A DNA stretch of 64,000 nt from Paratrimastix pyriformis (taxonomy: Eukaryota; Preaxostyla; Paratrimastigidae), in the NCBI GenBank assembly GCA_027972325.1, contig JAPMOS010000009.1:766001-830000 (forward strand), written 5' to 3'. Below, piece after piece: positions 24,782 to 35,987 of the stretch; position 1 is the stretch's first letter, and every line of letters begins with the position of its first letter. Made by a program: the position numbers and the translations under genes. The notes under the pieces are model-generated. The model saw nothing but the letters and a program-made list of their open reading frames with translations, did no database searches and had not been told where the DNA came from.

Positions 24782-26951
24782 TCAGGGCATTACTGGGGTC
24801 GGCTGTGCATCTCGGATGGCCATGAGCATCTTGCCGAGGAGATTTCCAATTGACCAAGTCGAGGGTTTCTGCGTCTCGAAAAGGATGCGCCGGGGTTGAG
24901 TCGACGCAAGTATCGCGGCGATCTCGGGGTTCTGCTGGAACTTCATTCGAAGGGCATCGGTCATAACTTGTTCGGCCCGACCAAGGAAAAGCTAAAGGGA
25001 AGGAGAGAAGGGGGTGAGGAAGAGTCGTGATCCTCACCACCACAACCACCCCACGCACGCACACATCCACCACCCTGTGCTGACCGGGTCTTGCTCGGTC
25101 AAGTGTTGCCTGCTGAGGGTATATACCCGACCGGGGTCAGGCTCCGTGCGAATCTGCTCGAGCAGACGGGGCTCCCGGCGGAACTTGCAGGCGTGGAAGT
25201 AGTGATCGACCGTCGGCCAACGCATCCCCCCGGCGTCCGTGAACGGGGACACAGAATTATTGAGGAGACACGTGTACTGTGGCGCCGGGCGGCCTGCGAT
25301 GGTGGCCGTCGAGGGGGTCAGAACCAGCGGTGGTTCAGGGGGAGTGCGGTTGGGGGGGTACTGCCCCCCGGGTGGTGAGACACGCGGTTGGACGGGATTT
25401 CTCCAGGACAACGGGGACGGGGTGGAGTATGCTGAAAGAAGCGAGGGAGATGTTGAGATTGATGGGGGATATCGGGAGAGCTGCGTGCTCACGGCCGCAC
25501 CCAGGCCGCCGACACCACCACCGGGGGGAGATCGACGAGCGTCAATCACCACCCGAGGAGCAAAACTCGCCGATCCGAGGGGGGATGGCTGTTGCAGGTG
25601 GGATGGCTGTGATGAAAAGGGTTGCACGGAGGCCGGCTGCTGTCCAAGGTAGGTCGACCGGGATGGGAGTGAGGATGGGGATGGGGCCGGCGGGGATGCC
25701 TGCGAACTCGTGCTGCGGGAATAGTAGTGTGCCGGCAGAGGGGGCGGCGGTGGGAATACCGGGGGGTACGATTGCGAGGGCGCCAGGGCGTATGATGGGG
25801 GCGGGGGCGGGGGCGGGGGCTGGGAAGGTGGGGGCGGAGCGGGGTATGCCGGGGGCGGAGGCGGATCGCCCCAGGTTGAGGATCGGGGTGCCAAGTCTGA
25901 CCGCGATCGGGCGACGGAGACGGGCGGGCGGTAGGATTGGCGCGAGGTGGTCGTGAACTGGTCGGAATCAGTCGATGTGCCGATCCGCGGGGCCCGCTGG
26001 GCGGAGGAGGGTCTGTGAGCCGCCGAGGCGGCTGCGGCGGGATCTGTTGAGCGGCGCACTTTCTGGACGCTGGAGGGACGCGGGGCGGGGATCCGGTTGG
26101 AGGAGGATAGTGCCGGGGGAGAGAGGACGGAGGCGGAGGCGGAGGCGAGGAGGGCGGGTCCCTGGGCGCTAAGTTCGGCACGGCGGGCCATCAACAACTG
26201 GCCCAACATGTTGCGGCCACTGAGGTGTGTGTGTGTGGGGGGGGGGGAGGGGGGAGGAGGGGGGGGGGGGAGGGGAGGGAGGTGGGGGATGGGGCCGAAA
26301 CGGAGAACCACAAAAAGAAGGATATGCGGGAGAAAGTGTTCGAGGTGAAAGGGTCGAAGAGCGGGCAATGCGACACTTCCGGGGGGAGGCAGACCGCAAA
26401 CCGGCTCCCCCGTCGCCTCCATCACCCCAGAACTCGTCGTTGATTGTATGTTCCACCAGCAACGCGTCGCCAGTCTCAAGCAATCGACGGACGAGTCCCG
26501 GATTTTGCTGGGAGAACTTCAGACGGAGCGCATCAACCATGGCCTGGATGTTGCAGTGGCGCCAGTCCTAATGAACGTGGGGTGATGAACCCCAGGGAAA
26601 GAGAGGCTGTATCAGACCGGGCGCACGGAGGCAGCATGATCTCTTGCGAATTGGAAGGCTTCACGAGGTGTGGACAATTGACGGATAGCCTCTTGCAACC
26701 GGGGATCTGTAAATTTTTGAGCCTGCACCAGAAATTGCTGGTTGAGGATTAAAGAGGGAAAAGGTGACCTGAAAATATTGCTCCGATGTTCTCCACGATC
26801 GATTCAACTGATCGACGAAGGGTGCCCGATCATAGAAATTCGTGAATTCGTAGTATGGTCGGTCACGCTCGTAGAATAAAATCGGCGAGTTTTGAGAGTG
26901 ACCCAGGGGCCCCGCTGGATCCCTCCAAGACAACGACCGACCATCGCCCAT
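24782..26951 (-). CDS. Double-NADAR protein (NADAR-D + linker + NADAR-C)
   Basis: Minus-strand exons: up to 26769 (start MGDGRSLSW at 26951, or further upstream), 26618-26722, 26395-26567, 25085-26219 and 24782-24991. First domain: ILFYERDRPYYEFTNFYDRA, WRTSEQYFQ, AQKFTDPRLQEAI, DWRHCNIQAMVDALRLKF, LLETGDALLVEHT, EFWGDGGDGG, NMLGQLLMARRAEL. A linker of about 280 residues rich in Pro/Ser/Tyr follows. The second domain is of a different subtype, nearer bacterial YbiA: NNSVSPFTDAGGMRWPTVDHY, FHACKFRREPRLLEQI, VMTDALRMKFQQNP, NLLGKMLMAIRD. In it the WGxGxDG segment is replaced by STWSIGNLLG, so it may bind rather than cleave. ART2 lies directly upstream on the same strand. Confidence 0.88.
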
Positions 26952-27171
26952 CTGCTGAGATGATCTTTGAGGGATGGGCCCTGGGGAATGACGGACGGAT
27001 GCCGGCAGAAAATTCAAGCCACATCAACGAGCAAAACGGCCGTTCGGCATTGATTTGGAACCCTCTGAGAGATCTCGAAATGTTCGCAAGCGTACAAAGT
27101 GGCGAAAGGTCCGTCAAAAAACCTGTTCAGTCAGTCAATGCAGCCTCGTAGGAGGCTAACTAGATCAAACT

Positions 27172-30100
27172 TTAGCACCCACACGGGGCGGTTTTCCCCG
27201 GGGGCAGGGCGGGCGAGTGGTACACCACGGCGTACATGGGCAGGATGGCGTCCTCGTTGTAGATGATATACTCAGGCCAGTTCAGGCTCGAGCTGGGCGC
27301 TTTCTTCTTCTCCAGTCCATACACCGAGTCGTACCCCGCGGGGGCCTGGGTCCACTGAGTGGTCGTCTGGTCGTCATGGTCGGCCTCGTAGGCAAGGCCC
27401 ACGACACAGCGGCAGATCAGGATGACCCGGCTCAGGGTGGGATCACTGGAGGCACCGCGGCTGGTGCCCCGGGGTGGTTCGGTGTAGTCGTGGGACTTGG
27501 TGGACTCGAGCCCAAAGTAGAAGCCGGTTCCGAAGCGCTGCGTGAACTGGCTGGGATTGCGGATGGTCCGTTTGATGAAACCCCCATGAAGGATGCTGCA
27601 CATGGCGCATCCGCCTTGTTGACCACAGCCGCGCTTCTGGGCCCGCCACCGGCTGCCGCAGGCGGAGGTGGTCCCGTGGAAGAAGAACTCCTCGCGCCGG
27701 TTGGCGGGCGGCTGGATGGTCTGACGATACCGGTCATATCGTGTGGCCAGTGTCTGGTTCCACACCTTGGCGATGAAGCAGGGGCGCGGCTGGGCAACGC
27801 CCGGCTTGCGCCAGCTGTCGGTGAAGAAGCCCCAGACGGCATCGCCCTCGCCGCCATCCCCGGGTTGGAGGGGCGTGACGACGAAGGGCTGCTGCATGAT
27901 GTGCGGCGGGAAGGCCGGGTTGGTTTTGGCCCAGGGGAAGGGCGTGCGGGTGTGCTGAAGTGGCTTCCCGAAGAGGGCGGCCACGCCCGAGGGGGTCGAC
28001 GCCACAGGCCCTTGCACCGGGTTTCCCAAAATCTTGGTCAGGGCTGTCGCAGGCGCAGTCGTGGGCACGATCCCCCCGCCTGCCTTTGCTGCGTTCCGAC
28101 AGGTCAACCTGGACGGGGGCTCCGTACACCCTTTCAGCAAAAACAAATGTTCCAGACCCGCAGTACCCGTGGGTCTGGCCGGTGGTGGGGTCGACATGAC
28201 ACGGTCGGACGTGGCACTGGGGGCACAGCGGGAGCTGAGAAGCGAGTGGGGCGGGAAATGTCGCTGGGGCGGACATCCCCAGGGCCTGGCAGGCCTGCAG
28301 GACGTCAGCCTGAGATGGAGGAGGAGGGAAAGCCAGGCCGCGTGCCCCGAACTTCTTTGCACAACCTGTGCCGCAGAAGGGGTGGATCCGAGAGGCATCG
28401 ACATGGCAGGGGCGTGTGTGGCATTCGGCGCAGAGCCCAGGCAAGTGCGCGATGGCCGGGGGTGCCGCCGTAGGGACGCGTGGACCCGGAGTTGAGCGAG
28501 CGACTCTTGCCCCGCTGGCCAGGTCTGCTTGGAGGGCCTGAATGTCACTCAGGGCTGGGCTGGGGGGCGAGGGCAGGCCGCGCTTCATGTACTGCTTGGC
28601 ACAGGTCTGGCCGCAGAAGGGGTGGATGCGTCCGGTCGTTTCGATGTTGCATTGGCGAGCGTGGCATTCGGCACAGAGGCCGGGGTGGGTGGAGGGGATG
28701 ATGCGAGGAGGGGCCGGAGCCGGCTGGACTGGGGCTGGGGCTGGCTGGACTGGGGCTGGGGCTGGGACTGGAGCCGGCACAGGAGCAGGGGCAAGGGGGG
28801 CAACTGCAGCAGCATTCGCGGAAGCCTTGATGGCCCTGAGATGTGGTGGTCGTGGCGGCGCAGGTGTGAGGACATCAGGAGTGGTGAGAAGGTGAGGGTG
28901 AGTGAGAGGGGCGAATGGGTTGTGCAGACATGAGGCCGATGACCAAAGACCCTGGTGGCCAGCAGGGGATGGAGGAAAACGTCAGGATGAGAAGACGACA
29001 CACCCAGAAAAGCGAGCGACCGACCAAGTTGATTCATCACGTCTGCGGAGGGTTCGGGAGAGGTCGACGGGGCAGGTGCCGGGGTGGTAGCGACGGCAAC
29101 CGCCGGCGGGGATGATGCCGGGGTGGGGACGAGCACCCCAGTCTGACGCGATAGGCACTGTAAGCACGGGGAGAATGCCCCGGTACTGTCGACCGAGGCC
29201 CAGTTCTTGTGGCAGATCTGGCAGGGTGGTGCGGACTGGGGCGGTGGCGGCAGTGGCTGGAGTGGCGGCGGCTGTGGCAGTGACGGCTGTGGCGCGGGGG
29301 TGGCAGCAGGGGGAGACCGGTAGGACATCGGCAGGGGCGGCGGCGGCGCAATGAAGGAGGGACCCGAATATGGAGGGTGTTCAAATGAAGGTTCCGGGAT
29401 GTCCATGGGCGAGTACTGGGGCGGGGCTCGGATGGGGGCGGGGGCGGGCTGCGGGGAACTGAGGCGATGGCTGTGGACCCGGGAAACCGGACTGATATGG
29501 GGGTGGCTGCGGATAGCAAGGCGGGGGGGGCGGAGAGTGGGACTGGCGTGATGGCTGTGGGCCCGGGAACCCGGGCTGGTACGGGGGTGGTTGGGGATAG
29601 CAGGGCGGGGGCGGAGAGTGGGACTGGCGGGGTGGCTGGGAGCCGGGGTAGGCAGCGGACTGGTATGGGGTGGCTGCGGATAGTCTGGGAAAGAAGGCGG
29701 GGGGGGAGAGAGGGATTGGCGTCGTTGCTGGGTGCAGGGATAAGTGGCCGGTGGAGGTGGAGGTGGAGGTGGAGGTGGAGGTGGAGGTGGAGGCGGAGGT
29801 GGAGGCGGATGTGAAGGCGAGGTCTGATACTCCATAGGAAATGTCGACTCTGGTGGTTCGTAACGAGGAGCGCACCGTGAGTCAGCCTCATCGTCCTCCG
29901 GAACATCATCTTGATCATCCGCAGGAGGGTACTCCTGGGGCAGTGGAGACGTGTGCCGGTGGTTCCCAGGGAACGAGCCCCATTGCATTCCCCTCAATCT
30001 TCGCCCTCTTCCACCTCTCCGGCCTCTCCGCCGCTTCTGCTGCGGCGCGAGACCGGGTGGTGTTGGCGGTGGCGGTGGTGGGGCAAACGGAGGTGGGACT

Positions 30101-30247
30101 GGTGGAGGTGATGCTAGAGTGGTGTCCCAAGACCAGTGCTTTTCTGAAGATTGGCGAAACAGACTGGCAATTTGAAAGGCTGTATCAAAAAGCGGTTGAA
30201 GGAGTCGATGATGGTCGGGTGGAATGCGGGAGAGCGGAGTTTACCTG
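27172..30247 (-). CDS. ART2: multi-finger ADP-ribosyltransferase
   Basis: Exons placed: 27172-28108, 28158-28835 and one from 29021 to at least 30200; the start codon was not identified. N-terminus: LFDTAFQIASLF, a KRRRGRRGGRGRGRR basic stretch, then Pro/Tyr-rich repeats. Fingers follow: CQICHKN with CLQC; HPGLCAECHARQCNIE with HPFCGQTC; CAECHTRPCHVD with HPFCGTGC; CPQCHVRPCHVD with HGYCGLTC, the last completed only after removing the 49-nt intron 28109-28157, which supports that model. The C-terminal ART has EEFFFHGTTSACGSRW, RFGTGFYFGLESTKSHDY and YNEDAILPMYAVVY, giving the H-Y-E triad, and CAMCSILHGGF. The catalytic part is very close to ART4. Likely transfers ADP-ribose. Confidence 0.87.
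29340..29830. repeat. Pro/Tyr-rich coding minisatellite in ART2
   Basis: About 75-bp related units near 29470-29660 encode repeats such as SHSPPPP, CYPQPPPYQ and GFPGPQPS in one frame. GGAGGT repeats at 29750-29810 encode proline runs. Confidence 0.6.
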
Positions 30248-30249
30248 AA

Positions 30250-30748
30250 GCATGGTTTGAAGTAAAGAAAAGTGCCCATTCAAAAGCAGACATGGGGTGG
30301 AAGCGGCGGCGTGGAGAAAAAGAATCCCAAGTATGACGCCCCGGGAATCCCGTTGATTTCGCAACGAACAAGTGAGCGAAGAAGAACTAGATAAGATGAT
30401 TAAACAGACAAGATGACATGGCGAATCGTAGCCAAAATCTTCAACCAAAGAAAGGAGGAGAGCGACAAAGCGCCCGAGCAACCCAAAACAGTCGAGTTCC
30501 CTGGGGCTTGCCACTCTGTCCTTCTTTCATGTCAAAAAAGGCCTTTCGGTCAGATTCATCACTCAGGATAGAGAATCGCTCCCCCCCCCCCCCCCCCCCC
30601 CCGCCGCCGCCGAGAGTTTATGGGGAGCTCCCGTTTTCCCAATCCCTAAGTCCCTGGTGACGAAAAGCCAGGTCATGGTGGGTCTGGGCCTTTACCGCAT
30701 TCCCTCTGTTCGTTGATCAGTCGCATCGGGGGTGTATGGACGTTGCGA
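30250..30748. other. Spacer with a C run
   Basis: Between the 5' part of ART2 and the stop of the RRM gene. A run of about 22 C (30580-30602) is followed by CCG units. A plus-strand frame 30418-30660 has no recognised feature. Confidence 0.5.
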
Positions 30749-33700
30749 TTACCAGGGGGGCATGAGAGGCCGGGCGAGCCCACCCGGCCCCATTGGAGGC
30801 CGCATTCCCGCCCCAGGGACAGGAGGCCGCATGAGAGGCTGCGGCTGCCGTGGCGGATAGAACCCCGGCGCTTGCGGCGGAAATCCGCCGGGAATGGGGA
30901 GCCTCTGAGGTGGCGGATAGAACCCCGGCTGTGGTGGCATGGGTATGGGCATTGGGGGCATGGGCATGGCCATGGGCATGGGCATAAGCCCCATGTTCAT
31001 GGCGACGGGTGGCGGGGGGATCGCCGCGAAGGGCGGGGGGATGCGCCCGAAGGGGGGCATGCCGGGGCGGGGTGCCATGATGGGCGGGGGTGGGCAGGAC
31101 GGGGAAGCCGAGGGGATGTCCGGCCAGGACGGGACGCCCGGGCAGGGGGCCCATGGCGGGCCGTTTGCGGGAAAGATCGCCGAAGGCTGTGGCGAGAGGG
31201 AGGTGCGGAGGTGCGGAGGGGAATGTGTGAAGAGACGGAATCACCATTGCCCAGTCCAGTCGCTCCCACCCCCAGGGGGAGGAGGGGGGATGACAGACGC
31301 AGGATGGGATTGGGCGAAAACTGCCCCGTGCGCTGTGGGGGCGGGGCGGCTGGACTGGAGAAGCGGGGCGGAGCCCATTGCACCTTCAACCGCACCGTGT
31401 CGTGCCACTGTCAACCAAAAAATAGGGGGCGAGGGGGAGGGGGATGGGGAGGGGGATGATGAGTACGTGCATATGCGGGAGTACGTGCATGGGTGGGTCC
31501 GAATGCATGGGTGGACGTGAACGGGTGAGGGCTGTCTGCGTGAACAGTATTGAGGGCGGATCAGCATGCTGTGAGGGGGCGGGGGACGGGAGTGCGACTG
31601 TGCAAGAGTGTGTGTTTGCGGGTGAGTGGGTGTGAGTGCGGGTGAGTGGGTGTACGCGGGATGGCGGACCTCGTTGGTGGGGCCCTCAGCCGCCGGTGGG
31701 CATCGTGTTGTTCCCTCGGGCAGCTTAACCTCCGCCGCGGGGGTCGTCCCAGCGTCTGCTGCAGGTGCTGCAGGTGCTGCAGGTGCTGCAGGTGCAGCTG
31801 CCGGCGCGGATGCGGTGGCCGTCTCAACGCCTGCTGCCGGCGCGGATATAGGGGATGTCGGAGCGGGAGCCGGTGCGGGCGCCTTGGCGGCGGGGCCTTC
31901 GGTCCGCTTCAGCTCTGCGGGGGGCACCGGGAATTCCACCGGGGCGTCCTGGAGCACGGTCAGGGCGTGGCCGGCGTGCAGATGGCCCTGGGGTATTGGT
32001 GGTGGTGGTGGGGATGGTGGTGGGGTGGGGGTTGGGTTGGGTCAAACACGGTGTCGGCAGAGAGACATTCCGGGATGTCACGTGGCAGAGCAAAGCAAGA
32101 CAACAAGGGCGCCGCCCATCGCAAAGAGGAGGTGAGGAGTGCGGCATGTCACGCAGCAGAGAAAAAGCAAAGACAAGGGCCGATCGGGGGCGTGTCATCG
32201 GTCAGTCCCGCCCGTGGCAGAAACAAGACAAACGGGCAGAAACAAGACAACAGTCGGTCGACCATCACCCAACCGGGCTGGCTTGATCCGATCGGCAAAC
32301 CGCGTGATTTCCAGTTGGCCCACACCCGGGGCAACCTCAAACCATCGCGCAATCGGGTCCCCGAGTGGGTGGTGCATGGGTGGGGGCAGTTCTCGCCCGT
32401 TGGAGGCAGGGAAACACCGCCCCGCGCGAAGCCCCAAACCGAACGGTTCTGCAAGGGAGGCACCGCACATGTTCGGACCTGGAACTCGACGAAGGCGCAA
32501 CGGCCCTCCTCGGGGGAGCCCCGCAGCAGGCTGAGTCGCATGATGAGCACCCGGGGCAGGGAGCCCTTCTTGGGCGGGTTGGGCAGGGGCACCTTGTCCA
32601 GCAGCCCCTGCAGCCGCGGCCGGGTGGCGGCCTCAGTGCACTGTGTGTGTGTGTGGGGAGGGGATGGGGAGGGGGGGGGGGGGGTGGAGACGGAGGGTGC
32701 AGCTGATGAAACGGCAGGAGCGATCGAGAGGGGGATGTGGTCTGGGTGTGCCGAAGGTTAGTGTATGCGTGTGTGCGTGCGTGTGAAGCGGAGGAGATGA
32801 GAGACGGGAGGATGAAAACACCTGGGCGGCCAGGGGCGGGGAGCAGAGGAAGAGGGCGGGGAGCAGGGGCTGAGGGCAGGAGGCGTGGGGCAGGGGGCAG
32901 GGGGCAGGGGCAGGGGGCAGGGGGCAGGGGGCAGGGGGCAGGGGGCAGGGGGGCAGGGGGGCAGGAGGACGGCGGGCGGGCGGGTGGGTGTGCGGGCGAC
33001 GCGCCGGAGGTGGGGGAAAGGGCACAGACGTAGTGCGGCAGATTGGTGATGCGCAGTGTGTTGCTGTACGACGCAAAGGCAGGCAACCCCGTGGAGGCAG
33101 CGGGCTTGGCAGGGGAGGTCCCGGGCTTGGCAGGAGTCGCCGTGGGCTTGGCGGGGGGAGGAGGAGGAGGCGGCGGGCTTGGCGGGGAGGCGGGAGTGGG
33201 GGTGGCATCGGTGCCGGAGGGAGCGCACAGTGTAAACGAGAGCGTGTTCCCGGAGATGGATGAGACAGGTGCCGGTGCAGGCTCAGGGGTGATATCCGCG
33301 GATGCGGCTTCGGTCTCATGTGGGGGTGATTGTGGTTGTGGTTCAGATGCAGATGTGGGTGGAGGTGGGGGTTCATCAGTGCCATCGGAAGTGATTTCAA
33401 CAGGGACTGACGATTCAGAGGGGCAGGCTGGTTCTGGAACAGGTGTCTCCTGTGCCATGGTATCGGGACCTGAACTTTCCGTCGTGCACTCGACTGTTTG
33501 TTCGCCTGTCGAGTCGGCAAAGTCCTCATCGGAGAGGACTTCCACGAAATCTTGCATAATTTTGAGTGTGTCTTTCATCTCGGCCGCCGAGGGGAGGCAA
33601 GCCTCCGCGCCAAGCCAGAAAACCCTGCGGAGGGAGGGATCGGGAGGCAGGGACTAGTGGGATAGTGAATGATGCGCGTGCTGGCTGAAAATGCGCACAA

Positions 33701-33810
33701 ACTTTGAATTGATTGAAGAGAGTCTTCAAGAGCTGTCGATTCTCTGTCGTGAGTCCTTGAAGAGTCACCAGAAAGGCATCCTTCTTTGGAGGCGACGTCA
33801 ACGTAGTCAT
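30749..33810 (-). CDS. RRM protein with proline/methionine-rich C-terminus
   Basis: Minus-strand exons: 33703-33810 (MTTLTSPPKKDAFLV), from about 33602 to 33030, 32479-32640, 31670-31987 and 30749-31186, about 530 residues. After an acidic Pro/Glu/Thr-rich region there is an RNA-recognition-like segment: NTLRITNLPHY, LPRVLIMRLSLLRG, RCAFVEFQ, then GHLHAGHALTVLQD after the next intron. An Ala/Pro linker leads to a tail of repeated MPMPMAMPMPP, FYPPP and RPPM units, reminiscent of splicing factors such as SF3B4, though no orthology is claimed. The junction of exons 1 and 2 is uncertain: the best acceptor is out of frame and a weaker one at 33602 fits. The 491-nt intron 31988-32478 may hide another exon. 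It shares a 174-bp divergent promoter region with the membrane-protein gene. Confidence 0.72.
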
Positions 33811-33984
33811 TTTCACCAGAGCAACTGATCGGATTCGAAAAAGTTGCAAAAAGGCTTCAGGTGATGAACGAATCCATCCCTGCCCATCTGGCATCATCGT
33901 CCCACGTCCCTTCACCGCGCGAACAGGTTTGCGTTTTTTTTTTGGTCAACCCCAGTCACTCGGTTGTCAGCGCTATCTTGCCCG

Positions 33985-35671
33985 ATGCGAAAAGAAAGAT
34001 CTGATGGTGGGCAGTCCTCTTCGGACGCCATCTCGCCGACGGACGACGAAGGTTGCCAGCGAACGTCTGTGATTCGACTCTGGGTGGTTGTTCACAAATG
34101 ATGATCCCTCAGTTGCTCACGATACCACGGTGTCCGCTGATGTGGAACCGGTTGTTGAGGTTTGTGATCTTTCCCTAGTCCACACTTTTTGAGACATGTT
34201 CTTCTATCCAACCAGATCCCCGACACTCCCCCCCGGCCGGTGCCCCAGGCCGCCCCTGCCTCTCCCCTTGCCTCCCAGGCTCCCCCGGAGCCATCTACCC
34301 CTCCCCGGCACCACTCCCCTCAAAAGCCGGTTCCTCCACCCACCCCGGTTGCTGCGGTCACCCCAAGCAAGCCGGCCACCCCCAAACCCGCCACCCCCAA
34401 GGCCGCTTCCCCCGTGGCTCCCGCCCCGGCATCCGCCCCCGCCCCGGCACCCGAGGCCGTTGCGCCCCGCCCGGCCCGGGCCGTTCCCCGCCTGGTGCAC
34501 GAAACCCCGAGCACCTGCGCGCGGGTGTGGTTCCTGTGCCTGTCGCTGCTCTCCCTGGCCCTGATGGTCTCCCTGAGTGCCGCCTTCTACCTGTTCTGGA
34601 TGTGCCCCTCCATGAAGCAGCTCAAGCGGATGGACTTGCCTTTCTGCCGGCGCGCCTTCTCGGACAAGGGTCTGGACGGAACGTGGATTTCACGCGGGCA
34701 CGCATCCGCTTCTCCCACACATGCGCTCGACATTGTCCTTCTTCCTTCTGCTTCTGTGCGGCACCTATGGGGTCACCATCGGCATTCCGTCTATCTTCCC
34801 CCCCCCCCCCCCCCCCACCGATCAGGTGTCGATGTCATGTTTGCCATGCAAGCCTATTGGGACCGGTACAGCCCCCTTGTGGTCCAGTGGTACCAGGAGA
34901 ACGTCCCGGCCCCCGTCAAGCAGTACGGTCTGATGGCCTCCATCGCCCCCCATCCTCCTCCTCCTCCTCCTCCCTCACCACTCATCTCCACTCTCGGCTA
35001 GCCCTCTCGGGCTACGGGGGTCTGGCCACGGGTATCACGGCCGGGGTTCTGCTGGCCTCGCTGCTCTGGTGGGCCCTGACCCCATCCGCCCGGGCTCGGG
35101 TCTGTCTCCCCTGCCTCCCCCTCCCCCTCCCTCCCACAGACGCTTCGCGCACCCTCGTTCTACTGGACCCACCTGGGGCTCACGTTTCTCTCGGACTTTC
35201 TCGTTCGGGGTGGGTGGGGTGATACATGCCTTGGGGGGGGGGGGTGTTGAGCAGACCATTGCCGAGTTCACCGTCCGGCTGCTGGGCCGCCAGGCCTACT
35301 ACAACCGCGAGAAGGGCGGTCCGCAACGCAAGTGCCTGCACATGTGCCCCTGACCCTCATGCCTCCCTCCCCCCGGGTTACAGAGCCCCAGTTTGGGCTT
35401 CCCGATCGCCGAGTGCGGGCCCTGTGCGACTGGCTCTACGGCCCCATCTCCAGCCGCCAGTGGAGCCAGGTCGGTTCCGCCTCCCTGTTCCGGCCTCTAC
35501 AACACCATCACCCCATTCACCCCACCTCATTCCACCACCATCACCCACTCACAGATTCGGTCGCTTGTCATGAGCCGGCGCAATATGCAAGAGGCCCGCA
35601 TCCAGGGGAAACCCACTCAATCGTACTGGTACCTTCCCACGGCACGAACCCCAAAGCCCAAATCGCAGTAG
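33985..35671 (+). CDS. Small multi-exon membrane protein
   Basis: Nine exons in consistent phase: 33985-34051, 34113-34159, 34216-34669, 34826-34927, 35002-35099, 35140-35202, 35255-35318, 35384-35469 and 35555-35671, for 365 residues. The N-terminal half is Pro/Ala/Lys-rich (a likely cytosolic tail). Then a strong membrane segment (VWFLCLSLLSLALMVSLSAA), an aromatic loop (MFAMQAYWDRYSPLVVQWYQ), a second segment (GYGGLATGITAGVLLASLLW), a possible third (THLGLTFLSDFL) and a basic C-terminus ending PKPKSQ. I do not recognise the family. The intron 34670-34825 contains a 17-base C run just before its acceptor. Confidence 0.82.
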
Positions 35672-35987
35672 GCGAGTCGACATACCCCTTTCCCTTCCCC
35701 AACTTCCTGCCTTCTCCACCTTCGCCGGCTTGTTTTCGGTTCGTTTTTCGCTCGCCTCCACTTCTTCCTCTCGCGCGATTCTTCATCACCGCCTGCTGTG
35801 CCATAGGATGACATAGCTCGCTCAATTATATGGTTGTTGTCATTGAGCCCCCCGATCCGTTCTTCAGTCTGATACTAGAGCCGGGAGCAACTGCCCGAGT
35901 CGGAGCTTTTGGAACCCGCTCGCCGTGCGTCTCAATTGTCGCCCCCTGCATATAGCGGTAGGTGCCAGGGTTAGGGCACAGGCAGGA
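35672..35987. other. Spacer upstream of the helicase-PARP fusion gene
   Basis: No credible frame. It holds the 3' region of the membrane-protein gene and the promoter of the fusion gene. Confidence 0.5.
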
